Positions 1 to 6,422 of a stretch of 9,952 nucleotides of DNA are shown here, piece by piece. The stretch comes from a bacterium (GTDB lineage: Bacteria; Patescibacteriota; Minisyncoccia; UBA6257; GWB1-50-10): positions 1-9,952 of the forward strand of contig JAKAHT010000002.1 of NCBI GenBank assembly GCA_021814805.1, in the 5' to 3' direction. The notes beneath the pieces were generated by a model. It made no database searches, had not been told where the DNA came from, and saw nothing but the letters and a program-made list of their open reading frames with translations. Every line of letters starts with the position of its first letter. Positions within the stretch are counted from its first letter, which is position 1. The translations under genes and the position numbers were made by a program.

Positions 1-245
1 ATGAGTGGATGCTTAGATCCGGCCGCCCGGTGCATATCAAATTCTTTTTTTAGAAGCGCATCAACCGCATTGTTCAAACTGAAGGGAAAACCATTGGGTC
101 TGGCCGTTCCCAGTCTTTTATCGAGGTAGAAACAGCGGGGGCATTCCATAAAAAGTTCTATGCCGCTCCGGGATATCAAAAATGGTTCTTCCGACTCCGG
201 ATCAAACAATCTGGTTTTTCTTTTGGCTGTGTAATAAATAGACAT
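1..245 (-). CDS. RecB/Cas4-like nuclease-family protein, N-terminal part (partial)
   Basis: This is the first 81 codons of a gene that runs off the left edge; the ATG is at 245-243. The product begins MSIYYTAKRK. Residues 25-42 carry a Ser-Arg-Ser helix followed by ECPRCFYLD, which resembles the N-terminal 'CPxxFYl' segment of RecB/AddB/Cas4-like PD-(D/E)XK nucleases. The PD-(D/E)XK catalytic core would lie beyond the window, so nuclease function is an inference. Cys35 and Cys38 form a CxxC pair that could ligate a metal or an iron-sulfur cluster, as in Cas4/AddB. The gene lies 47 nt downstream of typA on the same strand. A hairpin separates the two genes, and a -10-like box lies 8 nt before the ATG. 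No Shine-Dalgarno sequence is visible. It may equally be a lineage-specific conserved hypothetical protein. The reading frame is firm; the family is moderate. Confidence 0.6.
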   Translation of the reverse strand, partial: MSIYYTAKRKTRLFDPESEEPFLISRSGIELFMECPRCFYLDKRLGTARPNGFPFSLNNAVDALLKKEFDMHRAAGSKHPL

Positions 246-253
246 ATTTAATA

Positions 254-282
254 ATTTTAAAGGGCCTGTTCATTTAGAACAA
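254..282 (-). promoter_or_regulatory. Candidate promoter of the RecB/Cas4-like gene
   Basis: Read on the minus strand, TTGTTC (282-277) is followed by a 17-nt spacer and TAAAAT (259-254), which lies 8 nt before the ATG. The -10 matches the consensus at 5 of 6 positions; the -35 matches only at TTG. Predicted transcription would begin about 2 nt before the start codon. The element overlaps the hairpin downstream of typA. Confidence 0.35.
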
Positions 283-290
283 GCCCTTTT
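259..290 (-). terminator. Hairpin downstream of typA, probable terminator
   Basis: The arms are AAAGGGCCTGTTC (259-271) and GAACAAGCCCTTT (277-289), a 13-bp stem with one C/A mismatch and a 5-nt loop. The hairpin starts 3 nt after the typA stop codon. On the minus strand it is followed only by TTTAAAATTATT, an imperfect T tract, so termination efficiency is uncertain. The plus side reads TTTT directly after the stem. Confidence 0.55.
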
Positions 291-292
291 CG

Positions 293-2122
293 TCATTCTT
301 TATTGTTGTTTTCCCTCTTGTGTTTTTTCCGTTCGTTTTCCGTCAAGAACATTTTCCTTATCCTGATATTCTTAGGAGTTATTTCGACGAGTTCATCGTC
401 GTTTATGTAGTTCAAAGCGTCTTCGAGCGTGAGTTTCAAGGGTACTTCGAGTTGATCTTGAAGGCCTTCGTTTTTGGCCCGGAAGTTGGTAAGTTCCCGC
501 GTCCGGCAAGCATTTACCAGAACATCGCCTGATTTGGCATTCATACCGACCACCATCCCCTCATAGGCCGGCAATCCGGCTTCTACAAAAAGTTTGCCCC
601 TGCCTTGAGCCGCTACCAGCCCGTAATTATTGGTGACGCCGGTTTCGGTGTTCACTATGGAACCGTGCTCGTTTTCCGGAAGTTCTCCTTTGTATTCTTC
701 GTAACCCAGAAAAATGCTGTTCATTATTCCCAATCCCTTGGTTGAAGTGAGAAATTCGTTTCTGATGCCGATGAGTCCTCTCGTCGGCACGGCGAAATCC
801 ATAAAAACAGTATTGCCGTCCACCTTCATATCTTTCATAAGTCCCAGGCGCTTGCCCATCATTTCTATTATAGTGCCCGAATAATTCTCGGGGATTTCTA
901 TCGAGACGAGTTCCATTGGTTCCAGCTTTTTCCCGTTGCCTTCTTTGAAAATGACCTGCGGTTTGGATACTTCAAGCTCGTAACCCTCGCGCCTCATTTT
1001 TTCTATGAGTATGGAAAGATGCAATTCTCCCCGGCCGGCCACTACCCATCTGTCGAAAGAATCGGTCGGGGTGACCGATAGGGCCACGTCGGTTTCGAGT
1101 TCATGTTCCAATCTTTCTTTGATGTTTCTCGAAGTGGTATAAGCGCCGTCTTGTCCGGCGAAAGGAGAAGTATTGACCCCGAATGTCATTTTGATTGTCG
1201 GCTCATCTATTTTTATGGTCGGTAAAGCCACCGGATTTTGAATATCAGCTATGGTTTCTCCTATAGAGATATCGGGAATGCCGGCTATCCCGACTATGTC
1301 TCCTGCCTCGGCTTCGTTGACATCAATCCTGTCCAATCCATCGAAAAGCATCACGGCACTCAGCTGTTCCTTTTTAATCTCCGCATCTCTCGTTATATGG
1401 GCCACGGTCATGCCTTTTTTTATTTTTCCGGAATAAAGCCGGCCGATGGCCACTTTTCCTTTGTAATTATCATAAATGAGATTCACGGTGAGCATTTGAG
1501 TCGGCTTGGAAACATCGACCACTGGAGACGGTATGTAGGACAATATGGTGTTGAAAAGCGGCTCCACATTTTTCATTTCCGAGAGATCCGGCTTCAAACC
1601 GGCTTTCCCCTGTACAGCCGAAGCGTAAATTATAGGGAATTCTATCTGCTCGTCTGTCGCTCCAAGCTCTATAAAAAGGTCGTAAACCGAGTTGACCACC
1701 CATTCCGGGCGGGCATCAGGTTTGTCTATCTTATTTATTACCACTATGGCCTTGTGTCCGGCTTGGATAGCCTTGCGGAGGACGAATTTAGTCTGAGGCA
1801 TAGGGCCTTCTTTGGCGTCGACCAAGAGCAGTACGCCGTCTACCATCCTCATTATGCGTTCCACTTCACCCCCAAAATCGGCATGGCCGGGGGTGTCGAC
1901 TATGTTTATTTTTATGTCCTTGTAATGAACGGAAGCGTTTTTGGAAAATATGGTTATGCCGCGTTCCCTTTCGAGTTCGTTGGAATCCATTATGAGATCG
2001 GCCGGTGCGTTATTCTTAACTTTAAAACCTTCCGATTGCTTCAAAAGAGAATCAACCAAAGTTGTTTTTCCGTGATCGACGTGCGCTATTATGGCTATAT
2101 TTTTTATATCTTTCCTTTCCAT
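293..2122 (-). CDS. typA: Ribosome-associated translational GTPase TypA/BipA
   Basis: This is a full-length 609-residue TypA/BipA, the usual size for the family. It is an EF-G-like GTPase that binds the 70S ribosome and supports 50S assembly and growth under stress or cold. All G motifs are visible: the P-loop AHVDHGKTT (13-21), the switch I segment [13 protein letters not shown] (46-58), DTPGH (76-80), NKID (130-133) and a G5-like SAVQGKAG near 168. A beta-barrel domain II, EF-G-like domains III and V, and the BipA-specific C-terminal domain follow. The tail is Lys/Asn-rich. The ATG at 2122 precedes [11 protein letters not shown], which aligns with the family's start. No Shine-Dalgarno sequence is present. 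A near-consensus promoter lies just upstream and is divergent from the DoxX-like gene. The gene stops with TGA. Confidence 0.97.
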   Translation of the reverse strand: MERKDIKNIAIIAHVDHGKTTLVDSLLKQSEGFKVKNNAPADLIMDSNELERERGITIFSKNASVHYKDIKINIVDTPGHADFGGEVERIMRMVDGVLLLVDAKEGPMPQTKFVLRKAIQAGHKAIVVINKIDKPDARPEWVVNSVYDLFIELGATDEQIEFPIIYASAVQGKAGLKPDLSEMKNVEPLFNTILSYIPSPVVDVSKPTQMLTVNLIYDNYKGKVAIGRLYSGKIKKGMTVAHITRDAEIKKEQLSAVMLFDGLDRIDVNEAEAGDIVGIAGIPDISIGETIADIQNPVALPTIKIDEPTIKMTFGVNTSPFAGQDGAYTTSRNIKERLEHELETDVALSVTPTDSFDRWVVAGRGELHLSILIEKMRREGYELEVSKPQVIFKEGNGKKLEPMELVSIEIPENYSGTIIEMMGKRLGLMKDMKVDGNTVFMDFAVPTRGLIGIRNEFLTSTKGLGIMNSIFLGYEEYKGELPENEHGSIVNTETGVTNNYGLVAAQGRGKLFVEAGLPAYEGMVVGMNAKSGDVLVNACRTRELTNFRAKNEGLQDQLEVPLKLTLEDALNYINDDELVEITPKNIRIRKMFLTENERKKHKRENNNKE

Positions 2123-2145
2123 GGGTCTTATTGAGATGACGAGTA

Positions 2146-2174
2146 ATTAAAACAAAAAACCAGGACGGTGTCAA
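2146..2174 (-). promoter_or_regulatory. Strong sigma-70-type promoter of typA
   Basis: On the minus strand a perfect TTGACA (2174-2169) is followed by exactly 17 nt and TTTAAT (2151-2146; 5 of 6 matches). The predicted start of transcription is near 2139, giving a leader of about 17 nt without a Shine-Dalgarno sequence. The -35 overlaps the -35-like element of the divergent gene. Confidence 0.7.
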
Positions 2175-2197
2175 AATTTTCAGCGGGGAGTTATAAT
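2168..2197 (+). promoter_or_regulatory. Promoter of the DoxX-like gene, divergent and overlapping
   Basis: GTGTCA (2168-2173; 4 of 6) is followed by 18 nt and a perfect TATAAT (2192-2197). The predicted start is near 2204, about 2 nt before the ATG at 2206. The GGGGAG at 2185-2190 looks like a ribosome binding site but lies between the -35 and -10, so it would not be transcribed from this promoter. Confidence 0.55.
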
Positions 2198-2205
2198 AAA
2201 AAATA

Positions 2206-3255
2206 ATGAAAAAGAAATTAAGTTTCATTATTTTTGTCATGGGGGTTACTGTCGCGGTCTCCCCTTTTTTATTTTCGGCTCATGTGGTTTCGGCTCACGA
2301 AGCTTACGTTTTAACGGCCAGTGAATTTAAAGCCGGCCTGGAGAGTTACACCAGATACCCTTTTGCTCCGCTTTTCGATGCGGCCCACATCAAAACGTTT
2401 TTACTGACTGCTCTCGCTGTCATTTTTTCTTATATATTCGTCTTTATTTGGTCGGCTTCCAGATTGTCTCAGGCACTGGATGGGATAATAAAGAAAGCTA
2501 AAATAGCGGGACCCCTCATAATAAGGCTCGCTATAAGCGCTTCTTTCTTGTATGCAGCGATGAGTAATTCGGTACTTGGTCCGGAACTGCCTCTTTCGAT
2601 GGTGCCTTATGGAATGGTTGTGAGATTCTTGCTCTTTTTGACCGGCCTTATGGTGCTTTTCGGCGTGCTGGTGGAATTGGCTGCTTTTATAGCTCTCATT
2701 GTTTTTATTTTCGTCACGTTCACTTTCGGGGTGTATATGGTGACTTACGCCAATTACTTCGGTGAAATAATCGTGCTTTTGCTTTTCGGTTCCCGCTATC
2801 TTTCTTTCGACGGCTGGATTTTCGGCAAAAAATTATGGGTGGAAAAGCTTGAAAGGTTCAAATGGCTTGAGACTCCGATAGTGAGGGTTCTCTATGGTGT
2901 GGCTTTGATTTATGCGGGCTATACCATAAAGTTCGTCCATCAGGGTCTTACCGTGAACGTTTACAATGAGTATCATTTGGTGAATTTTTTCCATGCTGCG
3001 GCTTCGTACATCGCTGCCGGGGCCGGAGTGGCGGAAATATCTATAGGCCTATTCATAATATTGGGTTTTGCCATGCGCTGGACAGTGCTTATATCTTTAG
3101 TCTTTATAACTCTCTCGATACTTTATTTCAGAGAACTACTTTGGCCGCACTTTATGCTCTACGGCATATCATTGTCGCTCCTTATAAATTCCGGAGATCG
3201 CCTTACGCTTGATTCCAAAATTGTCCCTTGGCTCAGAGGATTGTTAAGAAAATAA
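2206..3255 (+). CDS. DoxX-like polytopic membrane protein with signal peptide
   Basis: This 349-residue hydrophobic protein starts with a typical signal sequence: MKKK, a hydrophobic core at 5-24, and a likely signal peptidase site after VVSA (27-30). About eight or nine membrane segments follow, roughly at 63-83, 104-122, 136-152, 156-180, 184-197, 224-244, 265-288, 292-308 and 315-328. The segments near 104-120 and 223-243 (PIVRVLYGVALIYAGY), and the later run 'AGVAEISIGLFIILGF' (274-289), resemble repeats of the DoxX/DoxD family, an integral membrane family linked elsewhere to quinone or thiosulfate redox chemistry. Family membership is an inference, and no substrate can be assigned. The gene stands alone on the plus strand, divergent from typA, and converges on a small secreted protein 14 nt away without an obvious terminator between them. 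Confidence 0.7.
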   Translation: MKKKLSFIIFVMGVTVAVSPFLFSAHVVSAHEAYVLTASEFKAGLESYTRYPFAPLFDAAHIKTFLLTALAVIFSYIFVFIWSASRLSQALDGIIKKAKIAGPLIIRLAISASFLYAAMSNSVLGPELPLSMVPYGMVVRFLLFLTGLMVLFGVLVELAAFIALIVFIFVTFTFGVYMVTYANYFGEIIVLLLFGSRYLSFDGWIFGKKLWVEKLERFKWLETPIVRVLYGVALIYAGYTIKFVHQGLTVNVYNEYHLVNFFHAAASYIAAGAGVAEISIGLFIILGFAMRWTVLISLVFITLSILYFRELLWPHFMLYGISLSLLINSGDRLTLDSKIVPWLRGLLRK

Positions 3256-3269
3256 GTTACTGAAGCCTA

Positions 3270-3749
3270 TTATTTATATACAACGTTTATGGTTGAACCG
3301 GGAAGAAGCGGAGTTTCCGTTATGTTTTGCACTTCCTTCCCGTTCAAGAATACCTGGAGTGTATGGTTTCCGCCCGCCACATAATTTTCAAGCCGGTCGC
3401 TTGTAAAATTCTTCTTCCAAACTTGGAAGAAATTTTGAAGGGTATAGGTATTGCCGTCATTGGTTTCCACATATACTTCTCCACTCCCGTTGTCGGTATG
3501 GATCGCTCTCAAACAATTCCCGTAATCGTGTCCGATGTTGTCCGTTAAGGGATAACTTTCTCCGTTTATGGATATGGCTATGTTAAGCGTGTAGTTTTCG
3601 GTGATCGGTTTCGTGGGGTCGATGCAGGGAACGGTTTCGAGCCCCAAAAAGCTTGCTTCCCCGAGTGAACGGTTGAATAAATAAATGGCCAAGGCGAATA
3701 CGAATATCAATGGTATAAGTATCAATGAATGCCGTTTTTTAAGCTCCAT
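3270..3749 (-). CDS. Small membrane-anchored extracytoplasmic protein, conserved hypothetical
   Basis: The product has 159 residues. A short basic N-terminus (MELKKRH) precedes one hydrophobic segment (8-25) that acts as an anchor or uncleaved signal, so the rest should lie outside the cytoplasm. Its soluble part has a pattern seen in uncharacterised proteins of CPR bacteria and some other phyla: a region around CLRAIHTDNGSGEVYVET (79-96), then YTLQNFFQVW (102-111), then a GGNHTLQVFLNGKEV strand pair (126-140) and an acidic-to-beta C-terminal end. Cys42 and Cys79 could form a disulfide. I know no function. The ATG at 3749 is supported by the position of the anchor and by a -10 box 7 nt upstream; no Shine-Dalgarno sequence is seen. 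It is divergent from the gene at 3803 and converges with the DoxX-like gene. Confidence 0.75.
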   Translation of the reverse strand: MELKKRHSLILIPLIFVFALAIYLFNRSLGEASFLGLETVPCIDPTKPITENYTLNIAISINGESYPLTDNIGHDYGNCLRAIHTDNGSGEVYVETNDGNTYTLQNFFQVWKKNFTSDRLENYVAGGNHTLQVFLNGKEVQNITETPLLPGSTINVVYK

Positions 3750-3756
3750 TATTGTT

Positions 3757-3762
3757 ATTTTA
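3757..3762 (-). promoter_or_regulatory. -10 box of the small anchored protein gene
   Basis: TAAAAT on the minus strand (5 of 6 matches to TATAAT) ends 7 nt before the ATG at 3749, which predicts a leader of about one nucleotide. No convincing -35 is seen (GTTTCA at a 17-nt spacing, 3 of 6). Confidence 0.4.
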
Positions 3763-3767
3763 CATCA

Positions 3768-3796
3768 TTGCCTGAATTTTGAAACGGTTGTATAGT
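3768..3796 (+). promoter_or_regulatory. Promoter of the small charged protein gene, leaderless
   Basis: TTGCCT (3768-3773; 4 of 6) is followed by 17 nt and TATAGT (3791-3796; 5 of 6). The seventh base after the -10 is the A of the ATG at 3803, so transcription and translation would start at the same base. This also argues for the ATG at 3803 over an in-frame TTG at 3779. Confidence 0.5.
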
Positions 3797-3802
3797 TTGG
3801 CT

Positions 3803-4123
3803 ATGAAAGAAAGATTGGATTCGAAAGAAAACGAAACATCGTTTGATGAGATGGCCGAGAATTTAATAAAGAATTTCGCCTCGGAAGAGATCGCTCAGAT
3901 GGAAGCCGGGAATATAGGCATCCTTCAGCATGATTTGGAGGCAAGAGTGGCTTCGGCCGTTAGAAAGATGGAAGATGCAAAAGGCAAAGGCGACGCGGAT
4001 TTATTTGCCAAGCATTTGCTTTTCAAACTTGACGCTTCGAGATTCACCGGCAGTAAAATAGAGGGTAAAAGCGACAGCATAAAAAGCAAGGCTGTGGAAT
4101 TCCTTAACGAGTATATTTCTTAA
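3803..4123 (+). CDS. Small charged helical protein of unknown function
   Basis: The product has 106 residues from the ATG at 3803 (MKERLDSKENE). An in-frame TTG at 3779 would add eight residues, but it lies inside the predicted promoter, so the ATG is preferred. The protein is soluble, rich in Glu, Lys, Asp and Ala, and probably all helical, with no membrane segment, cysteine or recognisable catalytic motif. I do not recognise the family. Its stop codon overlaps the uvrC stop on the opposite strand: TTAA at 4120-4123 serves both. A strong hairpin with a T tract about 30 nt downstream, inside uvrC, is a likely terminator for this transcript. The promoter and terminator support a real gene. Confidence 0.65.
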   Translation: MKERLDSKENETSFDEMAENLIKNFASEEIAQMEAGNIGILQHDLEARVASAVRKMEDAKGKGDADLFAKHLLFKLDASRFTGSKIEGKSDSIKSKAVEFLNEYIS

Positions 4124-5328
4124 TTTAAGAATGTCTGTCTCCTGATTTTTTTATGATAAGAGATGGCGAAGCGATGAGCTTCGTCTCTTATTTTTATAAG
4201 CGTTTTAAGATCGGTAAATGATGGTATTTCGCCCGTGACATCGTTTCTTTTCCTTTCCGGCCCCTTGGCTATGCCGACAACCGGAATTTTTATTCCCGCC
4301 ATGTCGAGAATCCCTCGGATGGCGCTTACCTGCCCCCGGCCGCCGTCAATGAGAAAAAGATCGGGCAACGGCCAATTATTCCCGAGTCGCCGCTCGAGAA
4401 CCTCCTTCAGCATTCCAAAGTCGTCCGGCTTAAAAACGGTTTTGATTTTGAATTTGCGATATTCGCTTTTGTCTGGTTCATTATTTGTAAAAACGACCAT
4501 AGATCCGACAGCCGACGTCCCCGAGATATTCGAGATATCATAGCCCTCAATGCGAAAATTTCTAATTTTTAATTCTGAATTTTTAATGCCGGATATTTTA
4601 TCTTCTTTGATAAGGGCGACGTCTTGAATATGTTGGAGGGCGAAAAGCTGGCGTTTCAGTTCCCCAGCTCGTTCGAAATTCAATGTTTTACTTGCTCTTT
4701 TCATTTCGCTTTCCAGGCTTTTTATAATCCGTTCTTTTTTACCACTGAAGAAAAGTTTTATGTTTTTAATGTTCTTTAAATAATCTTTTTTCGATATGGC
4801 GCCAATGCAAGTTCCCGGACAGAGACCGATTTGATAGTCAAAGCAAGCCCTCGTTTGCGTTTTTGAGGGTTCCGGGTGCGTCGCATACGGGAAAATCTTT
4901 CTTATTATCCGGAGCGATTCGCGGATGCTGGAAGCCGACGTGAATGGGCCGTATTCTGCGCCGAAAAGTTTTTTGTCCTCTTGGATATCCTTCCCCCTCA
5001 CTAGGAGAATTCTAGGATACTTTTCTTTTGTTATCGCAACATACAGGAAGCTCTTGTCGTCTTTTTCTTTGATATTAAAAGGCGGCTGGTGTTTTTTTAT
5101 AAGATTTGATTCCAAGATCAAGGCTTCTATAGCCGTGCCCGTCTCTTCGAAATCTATTTTTTTTATTTCTTTAACCAAGCCTTCTATTCTCGTATCATGG
5201 GGACGCGTGAAATAGCTTGAAACCCTCCGTTTCAAATTCACAGCCTTGCCGATGTAGAGGATCTTCCCCGCCTTGTCTCGCATAATGTAGACACCGGGGG
5301 TTTCGGGAAGTTTCGAATAGAGGTTCAT
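4120..5328 (-). CDS. uvrC: UvrABC excinuclease subunit C, short form without HhH domain
   Basis: UvrC makes the two incisions flanking a lesion held by UvrB in nucleotide excision repair. Here it has 402 residues against roughly 590-620 usually. Domains in order: a GIY-YIG nuclease (about 8-90, with PGVYIM and LYIGKAVNLKRRV); the cysteine region (146-176); a UVR motif that contacts UvrB (about 203-237, with LNFERAGELKRQL); and the RNase H-like 5' nuclease (about 258-395). The last keeps the expected acidic and His residues: Asp264 in YDIS, Asp328 in LIDGGRGQ and His385 in RDEAHRF. The protein ends six to nine residues after that domain, so the C-terminal tandem helix-hairpin-helix domain is absent. 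The N-terminus aligns with known starts, so the ATG at 5328 is sound. The iron-sulfur region has Cys162, Cys170 and Cys174, with His151 where the first Cys is expected. Confidence 0.95.
   Translation of the reverse strand: MNLYSKLPETPGVYIMRDKAGKILYIGKAVNLKRRVSSYFTRPHDTRIEGLVKEIKKIDFEETGTAIEALILESNLIKKHQPPFNIKEKDDKSFLYVAITKEKYPRILLVRGKDIQEDKKLFGAEYGPFTSASSIRESLRIIRKIFPYATHPEPSKTQTRACFDYQIGLCPGTCIGAISKKDYLKNIKNIKLFFSGKKERIIKSLESEMKRASKTLNFERAGELKRQLFALQHIQDVALIKEDKISGIKNSELKIRNFRIEGYDISNISGTSAVGSMVVFTNNEPDKSEYRKFKIKTVFKPDDFGMLKEVLERRLGNNWPLPDLFLIDGGRGQVSAIRGILDMAGIKIPVVGIAKGPERKRNDVTGEIPSFTDLKTLIKIRDEAHRFAISYHKKIRRQTFLN
4156..4195 (+). terminator. Likely terminator of the 3803-4123 gene, embedded in uvrC
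   Basis: ATAAGAGA (4156-4163) pairs with TCTCTTAT (4184-4191), and CGAAGC (4167-4172) pairs with GCTTCG (4178-4183). This gives 14 bp with a 3-nt bulge (TGG) and a GATGA loop, and TTTT follows directly. The polarity fits the plus-strand gene ending 32 nt upstream. The same bases encode the IRDEAHRFAISYH motif of UvrC on the other strand, so part of the pairing may be chance. Confidence 0.55.
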
Positions 5329-5359
5329 TACCTATATTTTTCCCCTTAAAAGCAAAAAA

Positions 5360-5505
5360 GCAAGCAGCCGGTATGTTTCGAAGACTGTGCGGAGTCCGAG
5401 CGGGCGTAGTTTCCGCCGGCGAGGCGGAAGAGCGAGGACGAGGTCGAGCGCGGTTTTCTCGCTGGGAAAATCGACGCGTGTCTGAAAAATGTACCGGCTG
5501 CCTGC
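5360..5505. repeat. GC-rich element with 14-bp terminal inverted repeats
   Basis: The ends are GCAAGCAGCCGGTA (5360-5373) and TACCGGCTGCCTGC (5492-5505), inverted repeats with one mismatch that becomes a G/U pair in minus-strand RNA. The pairing extends imperfectly inwards to 5378/5487. The interior is markedly GC-rich compared with its surroundings and holds a perfect 7-bp hairpin, TTCCGCC-GGCGA-GGCGGAA (5411-5429), and AGCGAG/CTCGCT complementarity. On the minus strand the outer stem is followed at once by T6 (5359-5354). The element fills the space from 3 nt after the patatin stop to 31 nt before the uvrC start. It could be a palindromic or MITE-like repeat, a structured RNA, or an elaborate terminator. 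Confidence 0.6.
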
Positions 5506-5508
5506 GCC

Positions 5509-6369
5509 TCAGTAGTCGTTTCCCGAGATGAAATCGACAAAACTTTGCAAAGGTCTCTTTACTGGCTTCGGGTAGTGGGTAGCTTCTCTTATTTCTCTTA
5601 TGTTATTGGCTGTTTCGTTGATTCCCTTTTCTATTATTTCTTCGGTCAGTCTGAAATCGTCCCAGTGATAGCTTAAAACAGGCGGATGGAGCATAAAATC
5701 AGCCGCTTTTACTCTTTCCTTGGCCACTTGGTATTCTAGGGCCGAGAAAGCGTCGACGATGGTTGATTTAACGCCGGAAATAGAAAAATGCTCATCTTCT
5801 ATGTCAGGCCATTTACTTGAAACATCTACGCCTATAACAAAATCGGCTCCCATATTTTTTACTACATCTACCGGTACCGGATTCACGAATCCGCCGTCCA
5901 TGAGAAGTCTGTCATTCATTTCGACCGGAGGAAATATGAGCGGCAAGGAAGAACTGGCTCTCATAGCTTTTACGAGGCTTCCTTTTTCCAAGATTACCTC
6001 GTCGCCGTTTTTTACGTCCGTGGCTATGGCTTTGAATGGTATTTTCGTATTTTGAATGTCCAAGCCGTCTATATTTTCGGTCAGTATTTTTTCAACGGCT
6101 TTTTGATCTTTGAAAAGAATGTTATTTTTTCTGTGGAGCATTTTTCTCGAGACGGAATATTTTTCGGATATTTCGAGGAAGATTCTTTCAAGTGAATCTA
6201 TATCAAGAGTCGCGGCGTATATGCCGCCGACCAAAGCTCCCATGCTCGTGCCCGCCACGAAATCTATTTTTAAACCGGCCCTTAAGAGCGTTTTTATGAC
6301 GCCTATATGAGCGAGACCCTTGGCTCCCCCGCCGCCGAGTGCCAAGCCGATTGTTTTAGGTTTTCTCAT
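5509..6369 (-). CDS. Patatin-like phospholipase (RssA/YjjU type)
   Basis: This is a 286-residue serine lipid acyl hydrolase of the bacterial patatin family, which cleaves fatty acyl chains from phospholipids with a Ser-Asp dyad. The oxyanion-hole loop LGGGGAKG (11-18), the nucleophile elbow GTSMG with Ser42 (40-44) and DGG with Asp158 (158-160) are all present, so it should be active. The fold continues with KAMRASSSLPLIFPPV (134-149) and the VIGVDVS strand (178-184), as in RssA-like proteins. There is no signal peptide, so a cytoplasmic or membrane-surface location is expected. The ATG at 6369 gives MRKPKTIGLALGGGG, the normal family start, and a perfect TATAAT lies 7 nt before it. The gene sits 53 nt after uvrA. 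The physiological substrate is unknown, and no functional link to DNA repair is evident. It may simply be an insertion between uvr genes. Confidence 0.92.
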   Translation of the reverse strand: MRKPKTIGLALGGGGAKGLAHIGVIKTLLRAGLKIDFVAGTSMGALVGGIYAATLDIDSLERIFLEISEKYSVSRKMLHRKNNILFKDQKAVEKILTENIDGLDIQNTKIPFKAIATDVKNGDEVILEKGSLVKAMRASSSLPLIFPPVEMNDRLLMDGGFVNPVPVDVVKNMGADFVIGVDVSSKWPDIEDEHFSISGVKSTIVDAFSALEYQVAKERVKAADFMLHPPVLSYHWDDFRLTEEIIEKGINETANNIREIREATHYPKPVKRPLQSFVDFISGNDY

Positions 6370-6376
6370 TGTTTAA

Positions 6377-6382
6377 ATTATA
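6377..6382 (-). promoter_or_regulatory. -10 box of the patatin gene
   Basis: A perfect TATAAT on the minus strand ends 7 nt before the ATG at 6369. It predicts a transcript that begins about one nucleotide before the start codon. The -35 region is weak (TTTAAT at a 17-nt spacing, 3 of 6). Confidence 0.5.
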
Positions 6383-6422
6383 GGTTAATTAGTATAAAAA
6401 TTAAAAATTGAAGTTTCTAAAT

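Noticed and set aside
1238..2134. 298-codon open frame on the plus strand
   Set aside because: It lies wholly antisense to typA, whose product is unmistakable, and its translation resembles no protein family.
2185..2190. GGGGAG as ribosome binding site of the DoxX-like gene
   Set aside because: It lies 15 nt before the ATG and between the predicted -35 and -10, so it would not be in the mRNA.
3293..3346. Inverted repeat GAACCGGGAAG ... CTTCCCGTTC as a terminator for the DoxX-like gene
   Set aside because: The arms are about 30 nt apart with a bulge, and no T run follows on either strand.
5346..5540. 64-codon open frame over the inverted-repeat element
   Set aside because: It spans the terminal repeats and the patatin end in another frame, has low-complexity Ser/Arg composition and has no promoter.
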